Below, piece by piece: positions 4,619-5,063 of a DNA stretch of 5,063 nucleotides. Position numbers and translations under genes: made by a program. The DNA lies in contig NZ_CP095748.1 in assembly GCF_022049065.2 (NCBI RefSeq), positions 1 to 5,063 of the forward strand, read 5' to 3'. This stretch comes from Niallia sp. Man26. GTDB taxonomy: Bacteria > Bacillota > Bacilli > Bacillales > Cytobacillaceae. Below the pieces are notes generated by a model. It had not been told where the DNA came from. It saw nothing but the letters and a program-made list of their open reading frames with translations, and did no database searches. Every line of letters begins with the position of its first letter. Position 1 is the stretch's first letter.

Positions 4619-4910
4619 AGGGGTAAAACTAGGGGCAACCCCTAAAAAAGGCGAGAGAGTCCCGTATGGCGTCTGTCAACGGTACCGGACCGAAGGGAGG
4701 ATAAGGAGTTGACAGACTCACTTCACCAAGACCCTTTTGGTGTCTCAAAAGGCAACACCTTTTGAGCTGCCTACCGGCGAGGGAGCCCCTCAAGGATTGA
4801 GGGGTTGGGGAGTTCGATTAAGCGATCCAACGTGCTACGTTGGCTGGGGGTGGGGCGAGTAGCCCCTCGGTCTTTTCTTTGCCATGCAGCGCATGGCTCG
4901 GCGGAGCCGA
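4614..4910. other. Chain of perfect hairpins: candidate single-strand origin (sso)
   Basis: This G+C-rich, gene-free stretch packs hairpins end to end. The stems are: TTTTTAGGGG (4614 to 4623) with CCCCTAAAAA (4639 to 4648); GTCTGTCAAC (4671 to 4680) with GTTGACAGAC (4708 to 4717); CACCAA (4724) with TTGGTG (4737); CTCAAAAGG (4744) with CCTTTTGAG (4758); CCCCTCAA (4786) with TTGAGGGG (4797); CCAACGT (4827) with ACGTTGG (4837); GGGGC (4852) with GCCCC (4862); GCCATGC (4881) with GCATGGC (4891); and TCGGC (4898) with GCCGA (4906). Rolling-circle plasmids need a folded single-strand origin for lagging-strand priming, often just upstream of mob. No hallmark ssoA box (TAGCGT) was found, so the type is open. 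Confidence 0.6.
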
Positions 4911-4930
4911 AAAGCCTCGCAGAGCACATG

Positions 4931-4976
4931 GAACTTTGCGTGCAAAGTATAGTGAGCTCCACTTTACAAATAAAGT
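4931..4976 (+). other. oriT: Origin of transfer (oriT, MobV type)
   Basis: The core AAAGTATAGTGAG at 4944 to 4956 resembles the nick-region core AAAGTATAGTGTG of pMV158 oriT. Around it are three related arms: ACTTTGC (4933 to 4939) with GCAAAGT (4942 to 4948); AAAGT with ACTTT flanking the core; and ACTTTA (4961 to 4966) with TAAAGT (4971 to 4976). pMV158 shows the same overlapping inverted repeats. It lies directly upstream of mob, where MobV origins are found. By analogy the nick should fall just after TAGTGAG (near 4956), but the exact base is not shown by the sequence. Confidence 0.8.
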
Positions 4977-4991
4977 TCTTTCTCGGACAAT
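4963..4991 (+). promoter_or_regulatory. Probable mob promoter overlapping oriT
   Basis: TTTACA at 4963 to 4968 (five of six matches) is followed after 17 bases by GACAAT at 4986 to 4991 (four of six). Transcripts would start near 4998, ahead of the GGGGGTGG ribosome binding site. The -35 sits within the last inverted repeat of oriT, so Mob bound at oriT could repress its own gene, as is known for pMV158. Confidence 0.5.
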
Positions 4992-5024
4992 GGTTAGAGG
5001 GAGATATATTTGGGGGTGGTCTTG

Positions 5025-5063
5025 ATGAGTTTTGCGGTCATACATATGAAAAAATTCAAGAGT
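5025..5063 (+). CDS. mob: Start of the MobV relaxase gene (first 13 codons, continues at base 1)
   Basis: The residues read MSFAVIHMKKFKS, which resembles the conserved N-terminus of MobV proteins such as pUB110 Pre/Mob (MSYAV...). The last codon ends exactly at the window's last base, and the next codons at 1 to 15 (ADVKG) carry on the family sequence into GMQIHNQRE. The G-rich stretch GGGGGTGG at 5012 to 5019 lies 5 bases before the ATG and is a good ribosome binding site. An in-phase TTG at 5022 directly before it is less likely because the ATG matches the family start. The apparent truncation comes only from where the circle was opened. Confidence 0.93.
   Translation, partial: MSFAVIHMKKFKS

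Noticed and set aside
4411..4638. Minus-strand hydrophobic frame of 75 codons
   Set aside because: It is antisense to the 53-residue gene and its terminator. The hydrophobicity comes from reading A+T-rich DNA in reverse.
4569..4646. 25-codon frame starting at ATG 4569
   Set aside because: It reads through the terminator at 4586 and the next hairpin, with only a poor ribosome binding site.
4614..4648. A second terminator made of TTTTTAGGGG and CCCCTAAAAA
   Set aside because: The stem is strong, but neither strand has a U run after it, so it is counted with the hairpin chain.
5020..5028. TCTTGATGA near the mob start as a second replication nick site
   Set aside because: Only TCTTGAT is shared with the nick motif. 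The CTTAT part and the Rep binding region are missing.
4771..5045. Three frames, on both strands, in the hairpin chain and oriT
   Set aside because: They cover the non-coding hairpin and transfer regions, and their residue make-up reflects G+C-rich inverted repeats.

Overview
The window looks like one complete small circular plasmid from a low-G+C Gram-positive host, most likely a Bacillus, cut open inside its mobilisation gene. The 13 codons that start at 5025 run to the last base, and base 1 continues them in the same frame into a MobV relaxase. Joining the ends gives a 406-residue protein with every expected motif. The plasmid is of the pUB110 type: a rolling-circle Rep with its own nick site, a MobV relaxase with its oriT, and one resistance gene. 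The Bacillus assignment rests on Rep, the relaxase and a close relative of the Bacillus cereus blasticidin S deaminase.

Layout on the plus strand: mob (5025 to 5063, then 1 to 1182), bsr (1226 to 1651), a terminator, the double-strand origin (nick motif near 1731 to 1744), a rep leader with a probable antisense RNA, and rep (1889 to 2956). A hairpin terminator closes rep. On the minus strand, running toward rep, are two overlapping small genes of unknown function (4004 to 3777 and 3780 to 3589) and a MerR-type DNA-binding coiled-coil protein with a Trp-rich tail (3514 to 2981). A dense cluster of TGCA-centred repeats (4011 to 4101) sits at the head of that group.

The rest is mostly structured, non-coding DNA. 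Stretch 4127 to 4295 holds several hairpins. A 53-residue single-pass membrane protein (4392 to 4553), with a strong ribosome binding site and its own terminator, follows. Stretch 4614 to 4910 is an almost continuous, G+C-rich chain of perfect hairpins, the best candidate for the single-strand origin, and it leads into the oriT at about 4931 to 4976 and the mob promoter.

Rep nicks the double-strand origin to start leading-strand synthesis, and the hairpin regions should let host polymerase convert the single-stranded intermediate. An antisense RNA probably limits Rep. Mob nicks oriT to allow transfer by a helper element, and bsr protects the host from blasticidin S. The least understood part is the minus-strand group with its repeat cluster, which could be a segregation or copy-control module.
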